Source of the DNA: Zanthoxylum bungeanum
Lineage: Eukaryota; Streptophyta; Magnoliopsida; Sapindales; Rutaceae
Length of the DNA stretch: 64,000 nt
Assembly (NCBI GenBank): GCA_019454045.1
Contig: SKCR01023794.1
Location: forward strand, 62,001-126,000
Direction: 5' to 3'
Made by a program: the position numbers and the translations under genes. This document shows positions 22,421 through 33,153 of this stretch, one piece after another. The first letter of the stretch is position 1, and the number at the start of each line of letters is the position of its first letter. The notes beneath the pieces were generated by a model that did not search any database, was not told the DNA's origin, and worked only from the letters and a program-made list of their open reading frames with translations.

Positions 22421-23535
22421 ATCCAATGCTAGGTAAACCTACTGACTACTCTCACTGTAAAACAGATGTCTGGTCTCGTGCATAACATAGCATACATGAG
22501 ACTACCAACTACTGAGGCGTATGGGATATATCTCATTTCCTCAACATCTTGAGGTGTCTTAGGAGACTGTTCCTTTGATAAATGAATTCCATGCCGATAA
22601 GGCATATTGCCTTTCTTGGAATTCTGTTTCCCAAATCGCACAAGGATCTTGTCGATATAGGATGCCTGAGACATAACTAACAGTCATTCCTTGCGATCCC
22701 GAAGTATCTGAATCCCAAGAACATAACTGGCCTCTCCTAAATCTTTCATTTGGAATTGGTTAGCTAGCCAGGTTTTCACGTCTGATAAAATATCATCGAC
22801 GTATAAAATAAGAAAAACCACATTCCCGTCAATGACGTGTTTGTATACACAAGGCTCATCAACATTTTGCTCAAATTTATAAGACTTAGTCGTTGTATCA
22901 AATCTTATATTCCAAGATCGAGATGTCTGCTTGAGTCCATAAATTGACCTTTGCAGCTTGCAAACCTTTTGCTCTTGACCTTGAGCGATGAACCCCTATG
23001 GTTGCATCATATAAATACTTTCATCAAGATTGACATTCAAGAATGCAGTCTTGACATCCATTTGCCAAATTTCATAGTCATAATATGCGGCAATGGATAG
23101 AAGAGTGCGAATGGATTTAAGTATGGCTACTGGCGAGAAAGTTTCCTCATAGTCAACTCCCTCTTTCTAGGTATAACCATTGACCACTAGTCTAGCCTTG
23201 AAGGTCTGTACCTTCCCATCTGATCCCCTCTTCCTCTTGTAGATCCACTTACAACCTATGGATTTCACCCCATCAGGTTGGTCTACAAGTTCCCAGACCG
23301 AGTTGGAGTACATGGACTCCATCACTAAGTTCATGGCTTTAAGCTATTCCTCTTTTTCAGAATCATCCATTGCACTACTGTAGGTCAATGGATCATCTAT
23401 GCCATCGCTGGATGTGACAACTTATGCCTCTTCAACCCCTAAGTAGTGATCAGGTTGTCGTACAACCCTCCCACTGCGTCTAGGCGGTAGATCATTCTGA
23501 CGAGCTTGCATCTGACTATCAGATATCGAAGGTGC
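22421..23535 (-). pseudogene. Copia D reverse transcriptase (decayed)
   Basis: Copia RT read in pieces on the minus strand. It shows NQVWELVDQP-like text near 23290, YEIWQMDVKTAFLNV near 23050, LYVDDILSDVKTW near 22800 and MSQASYIDKILVRFGKQ at 22674. After YVDDIL about nine residues normally present before the VKTW segment are missing, a small deletion at the active site. Several stops are present. Confidence 0.85.
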
Positions 23536-24560
23536 TATTTATTTGTCAACTTTCGTTGATGATGGCGTGCTGGTCGAACCAGCAAGTAACTCCTTGAGTA
23601 ACACTTTACTTCCAGGTTTGAACTCCCTCATATAGTCCTCCTCTAGAAACGTAGTATTTGTCGATACAAACACTTTTTTATCATCAGGACTGTAGAAGAA
23701 TCCACCCCTAGTCTCTTTAGGATAACCTATAAATAGGCACACCTGAGAACGTAGCTCCAACTTTGTATTCTTATTCTTCAGCACATGTGCTGGACACCCC
23801 CATATACGGAAATGTCGTAAACTAGTTTTACGACCATTCCACAACTCTAAGGGAGTTTTAAGAACAGACTTATATGAAACTACATTAAGGATATGCATTG
23901 CGGTTTGCAGTGCATATCCCCAGAATGAACTAGATAGTGAGCTATAACTAAACATAGATCAGATCATGTCTAGTAGGGTCCAATTTCTCCTCTCCGTAAC
24001 ATAATTTTGTTGTGGTGTTCCAGGCGCTGTGAGTTGGGATACTATCCCATGCTCAACTAAGAATTCCTTAAACTCTCTGTCGAGGTATTCCTCTCCATGT
24101 TTTGATTGTCTTACCTAATTGGTTCTCAACCTCAGCACGATACTCTTTGAACTTTTCAAAGGTATCTGATTTGTGATGCATTAGGTAGACATACCCATAT
24201 CTTGAATAATCGTCTATGAATGTGACGAAGTATTCATAGCCACCTCGGGCTTTTACATTCATCGGTCCGCAAACGTCCGAAAGTATTAGCTCAAGTGGAT
24301 GACTGGCTCTTAAACCTTTTTCAGTAAAAGGTCTCTTGGTCATTTTTCCTTCTAAACGGGATTCACAAATTGGTAGAGTCCCGAGCTTTAACTGGTTTAA
24401 GGCTCCGTTCTTTATCAATCTATTTATCCGGTCAAGGTTGATGTGACCAAGTCTAAGATGTCATAGATATGTGTCATCTTGAGAAATCTTTGGCCGTTTA
24501 GTTTTAGGTTTCTCAACCTTAAACATTTCAGCGTTGAGCAGTGACCTATGTGTTAACAGT
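23536..24560 (-). pseudogene. Copia D integrase (decayed)
   Basis: Piece 24418-24068 carries the end of the zinc finger (LPICESRLEGKM) and the first catalytic aspartate (LILSDVCGP). It then loses frame at IKTWRGIPRQ, where the second aspartate motif (SDRGGEY in relatives) has been deleted. Piece 23955-23539 carries the C-terminal part with FWGYALQTAMHILNVV, WGCPAHVL and FIGYPKETRGG. It cannot be active without the second Asp. Confidence 0.86.
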
Positions 24561-25774
24561 CTTAACACATACAAGTTATTTTATGAGTTTCATGTGCATA
24601 TAGTTAATCCATTTCTACCAATAATAACCAAATTACTATTAAAAGAAACTGAATAACCATCATCCAAAAGTTTAGAAACAGAAATCAAATTCATGCGAAA
24701 ACCAGGAATGAATAACACATCGTTCAAATTTAAATAACTATTATTAATAAAATTTAAACTAGAGAATCCCACTACTCTTGCTGAAACGGCATCCCCTGTC
24801 CCGAACCTCATGGTGTAGTCACCTTCAGCAATGTCCCTTCATGAATCAAGCAGCTGCAAAGTAGAACAAACATGGTTAGTGGCTCCAGAATCAACAATCC
24901 AAGCATATTTATCATCCTCCACTAATAGAGATTCAATAACGAGTAAATCATATTTACATGTTTCCTTTTTCTCCTTTAGCTCAGCAAGGTATTTAGGACA
25001 ATTCTTTTCCAATGCCCATTATTATTGCAGTGGAAACATTTTCCTTGGGCTTGGCATCCTTGGAGCCTTTCTTGTTTTTCTTCTTCTTCATGGGCTTTCC
25101 TTTAGCCTTCCCATTGCTTTTCTTCTTCATCTTTACATATTTAGAAGACTCGGTAATATTTTCCTCTGCACTGGACTTACAAGGATCCACAAGCATGGAC
25201 TCGTAATGGGTGAGCTAATTAAGCAGTTGGGTCAAAGTAAAAGTCAACTTGTTCATAACATAGTTGCTTTTAAACTGCAGGAAACTCTTCGGAAGAGTTT
25301 CCATAATCATGGTCACCTGGCTACGCTCGTCAATACGAGCTCCATGGGTTTCAGCAGTGTTGTTAGGTCATCATCCTTAAGACGTGCTCTCGGACTGATG
25401 TCTTATCCTTCATCCTAGCAGTCATCGCTGAGACCATGGCCTCATGGCATTGAAGCTTCGAAGGCTGCCCAAATATACCCTGCAATGACTCCATCATCTG
25501 AGATGCTAGAGCCATAGGTTCATGCTTTGCAGCAAGAACCTCAGACATCTCTGCTAGCAAGAGCAGTGGGCTTTCTCATTTGCTACGACGCATTTCTGGT
25601 AGGTATCACGCATATCTTGGCCAGCATTTTGGCCAGCTCGGGAGGATTCTCCTCCGTCAGGACAAACTTAAGGTCTTCACAGACTAGGATAGCGTTCATG
25701 TTACTTTCCCACTTAACATAGTTTTCTCCCGTTAATTTATCTTTTGAGAGTATGGAAATAATTGGAGAAACCAT
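24561..25774 (-). pseudogene. Copia D gag and protease (decayed)
   Basis: The probable gag start is the ATG at 25774 (MVSPIISILSKDKLTGENYV), the usual copia opening. Further gag text is at 25560-25363. A lysine-rich stretch and zinc knuckle (CFHCNNNGHWKR, then frameshifted) lies near 25000-25150. The protease motif IVDSGATNHVC is near 24880-24905, and the piece 24811-24590 has MRFGTGDAV and FRMNLISVSKLLDDGY. Numerous stops and frameshifts. Confidence 0.82.
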
Positions 25775-26724
25775 GGCTGAAAAATAAAATAAACATGCAT
25801 TTAACATTCATTTACCGCATATTAAAATCATCAAATAATTTTGGCATAAAATTAAACATGATGCATAAACCATGAATAATGAATTAGAAACTTAAGAGAA
25901 TTACTATGCCATGGAAATCTATCATCCCACAAGTAAGTACCGTCGTAGGGTAGGTCAAGTACTCGCATGATAGATCGAGACAATCTCAGTCAATTTAATA
26001 TGTGCGGGAATAACTCTTATTCCTATATTAAACAACTACCGTTTTATTTGATCAAGGAACTTTTTTAGCAGTTAATTATTCCTTTGTGAGTGTAATCCGC
26101 CGTCTCGGGATTCTTTGACTTAACGAGTGCCGCCGTAAGGTAGGTCAGTTCACAAGATACATCTAGAATCTCTATCCGCTCGGAACCAAAACTTGATATT
26201 GACCTAAAATGGACACCATCCATAGGGGGACGAAAATAAAGTCGTCTCGAGGCGCCTTTTGAATCTCACATTTTTGGACTAATAACGGAGATCGCGGGAT
26301 ATACTGTCGTATATCTCTCTCCCACTCACTATTTTAAAAATAAGGTTTCTATCTATAAAATATCTTATATTTTATTTTAACTAGTGTGGATAAATATATG
26401 GTGGCTAAATCATAATTTTTTATTTACACTAGTTTGATGTAAGTGACCTAATCAATTTTAACTATTAAAATTGTGTCACTAATATTTCATTAGTCTCTAG
26501 TAATAGTTTTACTTAATTAAAATAATTTAATTAGAGTGGTATTAGTGAGCTATTATATTTTAACTCTTAAAATACTAGACACTAAAAGTTTAAAATTTAT
26601 GGAATTCTAAAAGGTCAAAATTTTAATTAAATATTTTTATAAATCTTAGTGCGTTATAAAATCCAATGGTATGTGGAATTGTGTCCCGAGTGCAGACCAT
26701 ATTCTTGTCCATTCGGAATCGTCA
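25775..26724 (-). other. Copia D leader, non-coding
   Basis: No gene. It contains two spaced copies of a motif close to ACCGTCGTAGGGTAGGTCA (near 25939) and GCCGCCGTAAGGTAGGTCA (near 26129). The primer-binding site expected near its right end is not found, consistent with deletion of the 5' LTR junction. Confidence 0.65.
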
Positions 26725-27049
26725 ATGACGTGTCTCTACATGAACGATCCGGATCAAGATCACCATAAAAATATAGAATGGACCGCAACTATAGATAAAC
26801 CACAAACAAAGAACCCGCTTTGTTTGCTCTCTATGGACTATTTAAGATTACTAACTTCAGACTTAAATCCTCTTGTGTATGACACTCATACACTAAGTCT
26901 AAAGGTACATAAGTAATCTAGGGTATTTAAGATGATATATAATATGCGAAAATTAAACAAATAATTTGATAAATGAATAATGCATCTTTTATTTCAAAAC
27001 ACATAAAATCATTTACATCACATGTATCTCTAGGGCATACATTCCAACA
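26725..27049 (-). repeat. Copia D 5' LTR, truncated
   Basis: Matches the last 320 bp of 19534-21836, ending ATTCCAACA. About 2 kb of the LTR on the leader side is missing. Confidence 0.83.
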
Positions 27050-28625
27050 TATGTGCAGTGTGTGCGAGTTCACGTTGCGTTCATGAACGCGTTTGAATGA
27101 TAAACAGAATGCACGCGTTCGAGTAGTATTTGATAACGCATTCAAATGGGCTGAGGTAGAATGCATACGTTCGTGTAGCGTTTGATAACACGTTCGAACA
27201 GGATCATAAAAACAACATTTATAAGCACATAAACACAAACATGAGTGTTTTCCCGAGCGGTACGTGCAGTTGTATCCCAAGTACAGACTGCACTACCATC
27301 CATTCGGATTCAGCTACAGAATTTACGTTTAGGTTTCCATCCGATATACCACGAGGGATAACACAAAATCACACATCCAAGAGCCACAAAATACATAAAT
27401 TAAAGATACACATGCAAAGAAATAATAATAAGGAATAAGAATAAAAAGCGAAAATAGATAAAAGGGTGCCCTCAGGTCTAACCTCTTAAGTCGTCTCTTG
27501 GAAGTGCATTTCCGCGGTTGTCGGAAGGATTGATGCTCCGTAACTTTTCAGATTTACTGGTTCGTTGTTTTCCTTCGTTGCTTCACTGTTTTGGGCTGTT
27601 GTTTTTGTTATTTTTGTTGCGATTTTTGGTGATTTTGGGACTGTTTTAAAATGCAAATTTTTTTTTTGTGATGAAAGGCTATTTTAAAGTGCAGTTTTTT
27701 GTGGTTTAAGAGGTGTTTTGGAGTGCAATTTTTTGTGGTTGAAGGGTGCAGTTTGGGGACTGTTTTATGGTAAATAGGGGCTGTTTTGGGGGCTGTTTTT
27801 TACGTGAATATGTTGCTGTTTTATGGGTTGTTTCAGGTAGTTTGTTGCGGCAATATGAGGGCTGTAGGGAGGTGGTTTGTTGCGGCAATGGGGGCTAGTT
27901 TCAGATTGTTTGTTGCGGTAATGGAGGAGGGTTTTAGAGCTTGGTTGTTTTTGGCTGGATGGGGATTTTGGAGGCTTGTTCACGGTAATAGAGGGAAATT
28001 TTAGGATGCTTTAGGCATGAATGCTATGGGTCCTAAGGTAGAGTTTATGCTTCTTTTTGTAGGCAAGGGTTAAGGTTTACCTTATACGGGTATGAAAACA
28101 GAGATTGTGTAATTATGGGGGAATATTTAATTTGTGTGTCATAAAGAAAGGATCTCTTCAATTAGGAAGGTGTTTTGATTTAGTTTAGGAAAGGGATTTA
28201 TGGGATTTGATTTGATTGATTTATTTTAGGCATGTGATTTAATTTAATTAGGAAGGTGGTTGATGAGATTTGATTTATTTTTTTAATTCGGAAAGGTGAT
28301 TTATTTGGATTTCAACATATGTTTAATGTGTGGATTTGTTATTTTGGAGAGGGATGGGCATGTATTTGGTCCTTTTGGGCGTGTGGTTGGGCTCTTTTGG
28401 TGGTCTTAGTGTGTGGGCTTGTGGGGGTTTGGGTCGAGGATAAATTTTAAAACAAAGATCTAACAAGCAAACCCGAAGCTAAGCAAACGAAATAAGTCCA
28501 ACAAGGTATCAATTTCTGACTTTTCCCTTCCGATGTCCGTTTCACGCGACTTCCAAAACTTAAAGAGTAGTGCCTCCGTACGAGACTCATCATCGGGATT
28601 TATATGCAAAAATATAGTGCCTACA
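27050..28625 (-). repeat. TatA 5' LTR, distal part
   Basis: Continues the LTR interrupted at 19533, collinear with about 7200-8836. It ends GTGCCTACA. Contains the ACGCGTTCGAAC-like motif cluster (27085-27205). The TATA position 28053-28061 reads TACAAAAAG on the minus strand. Small open frames such as 27786-28004 are also found in the other copy and lack coding support. Confidence 0.88.
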
Positions 28626-28630
28626 ATAAC
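28626..28630. repeat. Target site duplication of TatA, right copy (ATAAC)
   Basis: One mismatch from GTAAC at 6708-6712. TatN repeat DNA resumes directly after it. Confidence 0.75.
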
Positions 28631-30000
28631 AATTTGGGAATGGACCACCTCTCATAAAGCAACTCCTCAGGAACGAGGACGAGCAAGCCAAAAATGACTC
28701 CAGGAATAGAGCACAGCCTCGGGAATGAGGACAAATGACTCATCGGAAATTAGGATGAGCAAGCCCGGAATGGCACACCGGGAATGGGGACAAGCAACTC
28801 CTCGGGAATAAGGATGAGCAAGCCGGGAATGGCACTCCAAGAATGGAGAATTATTCGAGAATGGACCACCTCTCAAGTAACGGTTCGGGAATGAACCATC
28901 TCATCAGTAACAGTTCGGGAATGGACCACCTCTTATCAATGGTTCAGGAATGATCCACCTATCAATAACGGTTCGGGAATGAACCATCTCATTAGTAACG
29001 CTCCGAGAATGGAGCATAACCTCAGGAATAAGGATGAGCAACTCCTCGGGAATGAGGATGAGCAAACCGGGAATGGTACTTCGAGAATGGAGCATAACAT
29101 CGGGAATAAGGATGAGCAAGTCGGGAATGGCACTCCAAGAATGGAGAACAGTTCGGGAATGGACCACCACCACACATCATAACAGTTCAGGAATGAACCA
29201 TCTTTCATCAGTAATGGTCTGGGAATGGACGACCTCTCATAAAGTAATGGTTCGGGAATAAACCAGAGATCAAAGCACCTCACCACCAAATCAACTCAGT
29301 TTGAAGCATCTCAAAACAATAGGTAAGTTCGGCGACAGCTGGCGAGCCATGTAAGTAAAATTGCATGCATGACCGTAATGGTTTTAAGATGGGGACGAGC
29401 AACTCCTCGGGAATGAGGATGAGCAAGCTGGGAATGGCACTCCAAGAATGGAGAATGATTCGGGAATGGAACAACTCTCAAGTAATGGTTCGAGAATGAA
29501 CCATCTCATCAGTAACAGTTTGGGAATGGACCACCTCTCATCAAGTAACGGTTCGGGAATGAACCACCTATCAGTAACGGTTTGGGAATGAACCATCTCA
29601 TTAGTAACGCTCCGAGAATGGAGCATAACCTCAGGAATGAGGATGAGCAACTCCTCGGGAATGAGGATGAGCAAGCCGGGAATGAAGCATAACATCGGGA
29701 ATGAGGATAAGAAAGTCGGGAATGGCACTCCGAACGGTTCGGGAATGGACCTCCACCTCACATCAGTAACAGTTCAGGAATGAACCATCTCTCATCAGTA
29801 ACGGTCTGGGAATGGCCACCTCTCACAAAGTAACGATTCAGGAATGAACCATAGGTCGAAGCACCTCACCACCAGATTAACTCAGTTTGAAGTATCTTAA
29901 AACAATAGGTAAGTTCGGTGACAGCTAGCGAGCCAGGTAAGTAAAAATACATGCATGACTTTAATAGGATTGTCACCATCGTACAGTACACAAGTCTCAT
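28631..30000 (+). repeat. TatN 3' repeat array, right part
   Basis: Continuation of 6171-6712. Two unit types alternate: GGTTCGGGAATGAACCATCT with CATCAGTAAC, and GGGAATGAGGATGAGCAA with CCGGGAATGGCACTCC. A larger duplication of about 587 bp is superimposed: the block with TCAACTCAGTTTGAAGCATC and GGTAAGTTCGGCGACAGCT at 29291 recurs at about 29878. Long open frames on both strands here are by-products of the repeat unit. Confidence 0.86.
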
Positions 30001-30015
30001 CAAAGTAGGGGTGAA
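30001..30015 (+). other. TatN polypurine tract
   Basis: CAAAGTAGGGGTGAA directly precedes the 3' LTR. Equivalent to the TatA tract at 8837-8851. Confidence 0.75.
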
Positions 30016-30474
30016 TGTAGGCACTTCATTTTTACATAAAGCCCAATGATGAGCCTCGTATGGAGGCACTACCCAATAAGTTGCGGAAGTCGCGAAAAAT
30101 GGACGTCGAAAGGGAAAATTTAAAATTAATACATTATCAAATTTAATTCATCTATTTAGCCTTGGTTTCGCTTGATTGATCTCTTTTTTAAATGTTAGCT
30201 TCGGCCCAAAACCCCCCACAACCCATAAAAGCCACATACCTATACATGCCCATCCAAAACCCATGCAACCCTTTTAGGACCACAGGCCTAAGCCCAATCC
30301 AAGATAATTAAATCACGTGCCAAAATCCCTACCAAATCATCTTCCAAATTAACTGAGATTGAATGATTTAATTTGGAAAGAAAATCAAGGAAAATTGAAG
30401 ATGAGGGCGGCTACACACACATATATAATAAAATGAAACCATAGCATGCACAACTAAAAAACCTAACTTGCAAC

Positions 30475-30483
30475 TATATAAAG
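30475..30483 (+). promoter_or_regulatory. Putative TATA box of the TatN 3' LTR
   Basis: TATATAAAG about 460 bp into the LTR. The 5' LTR has a deletion of about 30 bp at this point (near 1290). Motif evidence only. Confidence 0.5.
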
Positions 30484-31489
30484 AAGACTTATCCCATAGG
30501 GGCACTTTTTTCCCTCATTCACAAGAACCCTAAACACTCCTCTCGGCACTTAAGCTCTCTCATCTCTTCTCCCCGAGACTCACACGGCCAACTCAAAAAG
30601 AAAACAAAAAAAAACATAAGAACTTCTCTCTCTAACATAGCTCATCTCTCTCGGAAAATCAACTAAAGAAAACCTAAAATATTTTCACCTCTCTTGACTC
30701 TCTCGTTCCTCTTTTTTCCTCACAAATAACCCTTCAACTGACCATACACGGCAATAAACTGAAACAAACCTTAATGTCTCTCTCTCACACAAAGCCTAAA
30801 AGCTTCTCACGTCTCTCTCTTCACTCTCTCCTCTCCTGGCCTCACCACACACACTGCTCACTTAACAATAAAATAATAAGCCCTGACCAACTTCTCATAA
30901 GAAAACAAATAAATTCTCACCACAAAAACCACTCTCGGCATCACACAAGCAATAAACAAACTGACAATCACCGAGCCATATTAAGCCATCCCTCAACCAG
31001 TTCTTGGCGTGAACAATAATAAAAAAAACCTAGCTTCCCTTTCAACAAAATCAAACACAAAAAACCTGACAACCCTTAACCGACCAAGTCATAAACATAA
31101 TCCACAACTCCACCGACTAAGCAACAAACAAAACCAGAAGCCAAAAAACACACCAAACATCAAAACCTAAGCCCACCAACAGCCACAAGCAATCCCTTAC
31201 TACCGACCGAAATGTCAACAAATAACCTTATAAAATCGAGACAAAACCAGTCCAAAAGAGTGAAGGAAACTGACCAAGAAATAGCCGAAACCAACAGCAA
31301 AACAGTCCCAAAAAAACCCAAAATACACCCCGAAAACAGCGATCGAAAATAGCAGCAAAAATAGAGAAAACAGCAGCTCAAAACAGTGAACAAAATTGTT
31401 AAATCAGTGAACCAGAAAAGTCGCGGAGCATTAACCCTTCTGGCGAAGTCTCAACGCCCTTCCGAGAAGCGACTTAGAAAGTAAGACCT

Positions 31490-32300
31490 GGGGGCCCTCT
31501 CTTTAATATTCATTTTGTTATCCCGAACATGGCATGCTTGGTTGGACGTGGAATAAGTTCAACTGGGTGTGATGTGATATCCCACACTAACGGCCAACTC
31601 CCTTGGTCACATTTGATTTCTTTAATATTTTTGTTATTTATTTTTTATGTTCATTTACTGTGTGTGTTTATTATTCCGCTAATTACTTTCCATTTGTTAT
31701 TCCATTATTTATTTATTTATCGTTGATTGTTAGTGCGCATGGCTATTGACATTGGATTGAAGGTCCCCCCCCCCCATTTATGGGAAATGCCTGAGGGCAG
31801 CCTTTACCATGATATTTCACTGCGCCGGACGAGGTATGCTTGGTTGGATTTGAAATACGTCTAACCGGGCATACGACGTCCCATATAGATGTCGGCCAAG
31901 TCTCTTGGTCGCATCTCTTTTCTTTTATTCCGTTATTCATTTCTTGTTGTTCCTTTATTTATTTATTCATCGTTACTTAGTGCACATGGGCTACTTACAT
32001 CGGGTTTAAAGGTCACTATATTTGAGGGAATACCTGCAGGCAGCCTTTACCATGATGTTTTACCGAGCCGGACGAGGTATGCTTGGTTGGATGTGAAATA
32101 CATCCAACCGGGCATACAAGGTCCCATATAGATGTCGGCCAAGTCTCTTGGTCACATCTCTTCTCATTTTATTCAGCCATTATTTTTCTTTTTTGTTATT
32201 TATTTATTTATCATATTCGTCATCGCGCATTTCCTTTGTGTTATTCATTTAATTATACGTATTTTATTATCTTTCTTATTCATCGCTTCACATAGATTTC
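31490..32300 (+). repeat. Three hairpin-bearing units in the TatN 3' LTR
   Basis: Hairpins at about 31532-31570, 31833-31874 and 32077-32118. The third is the best preserved, with arms TGCTTGGTTGGATGT and ACATCCAACCGGGCA pairing at all but two positions around GAAAT. Same order and similar spacing as 2290-3010. Confidence 0.8.
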
Positions 32301-33148
32301 ATTAATTATTTTTATTTATTTTGCCGCATCACTTAATGTTTACTTTCATGCTTGTATTGTGTTAATGTTTGAGTGTTGCCTCTTGCGGTATTTTGGATGG
32401 AAACCTATACATAAATTTCGTAGCCAAATCTAAATGGACGGTAGTGTGGTTTGTACTTAGGATATAACTCCACGTACCGCTTGAGAAACATTCATGCACG
32501 TATTTATATCATTATAGATGCCACCTTTGTAATCTTGTTCGAACGCGTTTCCGAACGCTACTCGAACGCATGCATTCTGTTTTACCATGCATCATATGTC
32601 ACCTCATTCGAACGCTACACGAATGCACACACATTGGACAAATTCTTTCATCATATTTTATGCATGTTTGCCTCTTTGGTTATTTCTTTTTGCATCATGT
32701 GCTTAAATATTTGCCTCTTTGGTTATTTCTTTTTGCATCATGTGCTTAAATATCTCTCTTTAATATTAACGCATTTACTGATATTATTAATTTACATTAT
32801 CGCGCTTCTTTGTTTAATATACTTGTGGAATTATGCATTTGCTTTCATTTTTATTTACGTTTATTGGTGTGCAAACTTGTGAGTTATTTGAATTATCTTT
32901 CATGTGTTGCATAAGACTTGGTTATATCATTACATAAACCCGTTCATTATAATTGGCATAAGTAATGGACTATTCCGAACCCAATGGTTTGAGGTCTTCC
33001 CTTGCGAGAGGTGAGTGCGGCCTTAAAATATTTCCCAGTTCACACTGGGTGGTGACTCATTTATTCTCCGGTTTAGTCTCCCACGGGCTGCTCCGTACTC
33101 CCAACGGGCCTCGAGCCCGGACAGTGTCACCTCATCTCTGTTCACACA

Positions 33149-33153
33149 TGAAT
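33149..33153. repeat. Target site duplication of TatN, right copy (TGAAT)
   Basis: Exact match to 838-842. The A1 leader resumes here. Confidence 0.88.

Larger units (their letters stand above)
19534..27049 (-). mobile_element. Copia element D, decayed, inserted in the TatA 5' LTR
   Basis: Minus-strand copia with a complete 3' LTR (19534-21836), polypurine tract, pol and gag remnants (21851-25774), a leader, and a 5' LTR reduced to about 325 bp (26725-27049). TG and CA ends are present at both borders, but the flanks GAATC and TATGT do not match, so no target duplication survives. The primer-binding site and most of the 5' LTR are missing. Many stops and frameshifts make it inactive. Confidence 0.88.
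6713..28625 (-). mobile_element. TatA: Ty3/gypsy Tat-type retrotransposon with gag-pol, twice interrupted
   Basis: Minus-strand element. The 5' LTR is 28625-27050 plus 19533-19047 (split by copia D), primer-binding site 19043-19026, leader to about 18105, gag 18104-16613, protease remnant, RT-RNase H 16301-14877, archaeal-type RNase H 14715-14200, integrase 12088-10714, 3' non-coding DNA, polypurine tract 8851-8837 and 3' LTR 8836-6713. Order RT, RNase H, second RNase H, integrase is the signature of the Tat clade (Ogre/Retand type). Gag, protease, second RNase H and integrase are broken by stops, deletions and a solo LTR, so it is no longer autonomous. Confidence 0.92.
843..33148 (+). mobile_element. 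TatN: large non-autonomous Tat-related LTR retrotransposon, interrupted by TatA
   Basis: Full-length element bounded by two LTRs (843-3856 and 30016-33148) and a perfect TGAAT duplication. It has a primer-binding site at 3860-3877 and a polypurine tract at 30001-30015. Its own internal DNA is 3857-6712 plus 28631-30015, and this holds no gag, protease, RT, RNase H or integrase. The leader (3878-about 5010) matches the leader of TatA, and the following block (about 5080-6100) matches the TatA 3' non-coding region, so the gag-pol block is precisely what is absent. This resembles the large LARD-type derivatives known in plants. Mobilisation in trans by a TatA-like element is inferred. Confidence 0.85.
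30016..33148 (+). repeat. TatN 3' LTR
   Basis: TGTAGGCAC...TTCACACA, 3.13 kb, followed by TGAAT. Collinear with 843-3856 and carrying the same three hairpin units, plus a TATA box that the 5' copy lacks. The last ten bases are mutated relative to the TatA end. Short open frames inside have no coding support. Confidence 0.87.

Noticed and set aside
24831..25418. 195-codon plus-strand open frame with hydrophobic stretches
   Set aside because: Antisense to copia D gag and its lysine-rich linker. The hydrophobic stretch is the complement of lysine codons.
28667..29761. Several open frames of 60-125 codons on both strands across the TatN array
   Set aside because: They are translations of a repeat unit that lacks stop codons. 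They overlap each other on both strands and have low-complexity products without any known motif.
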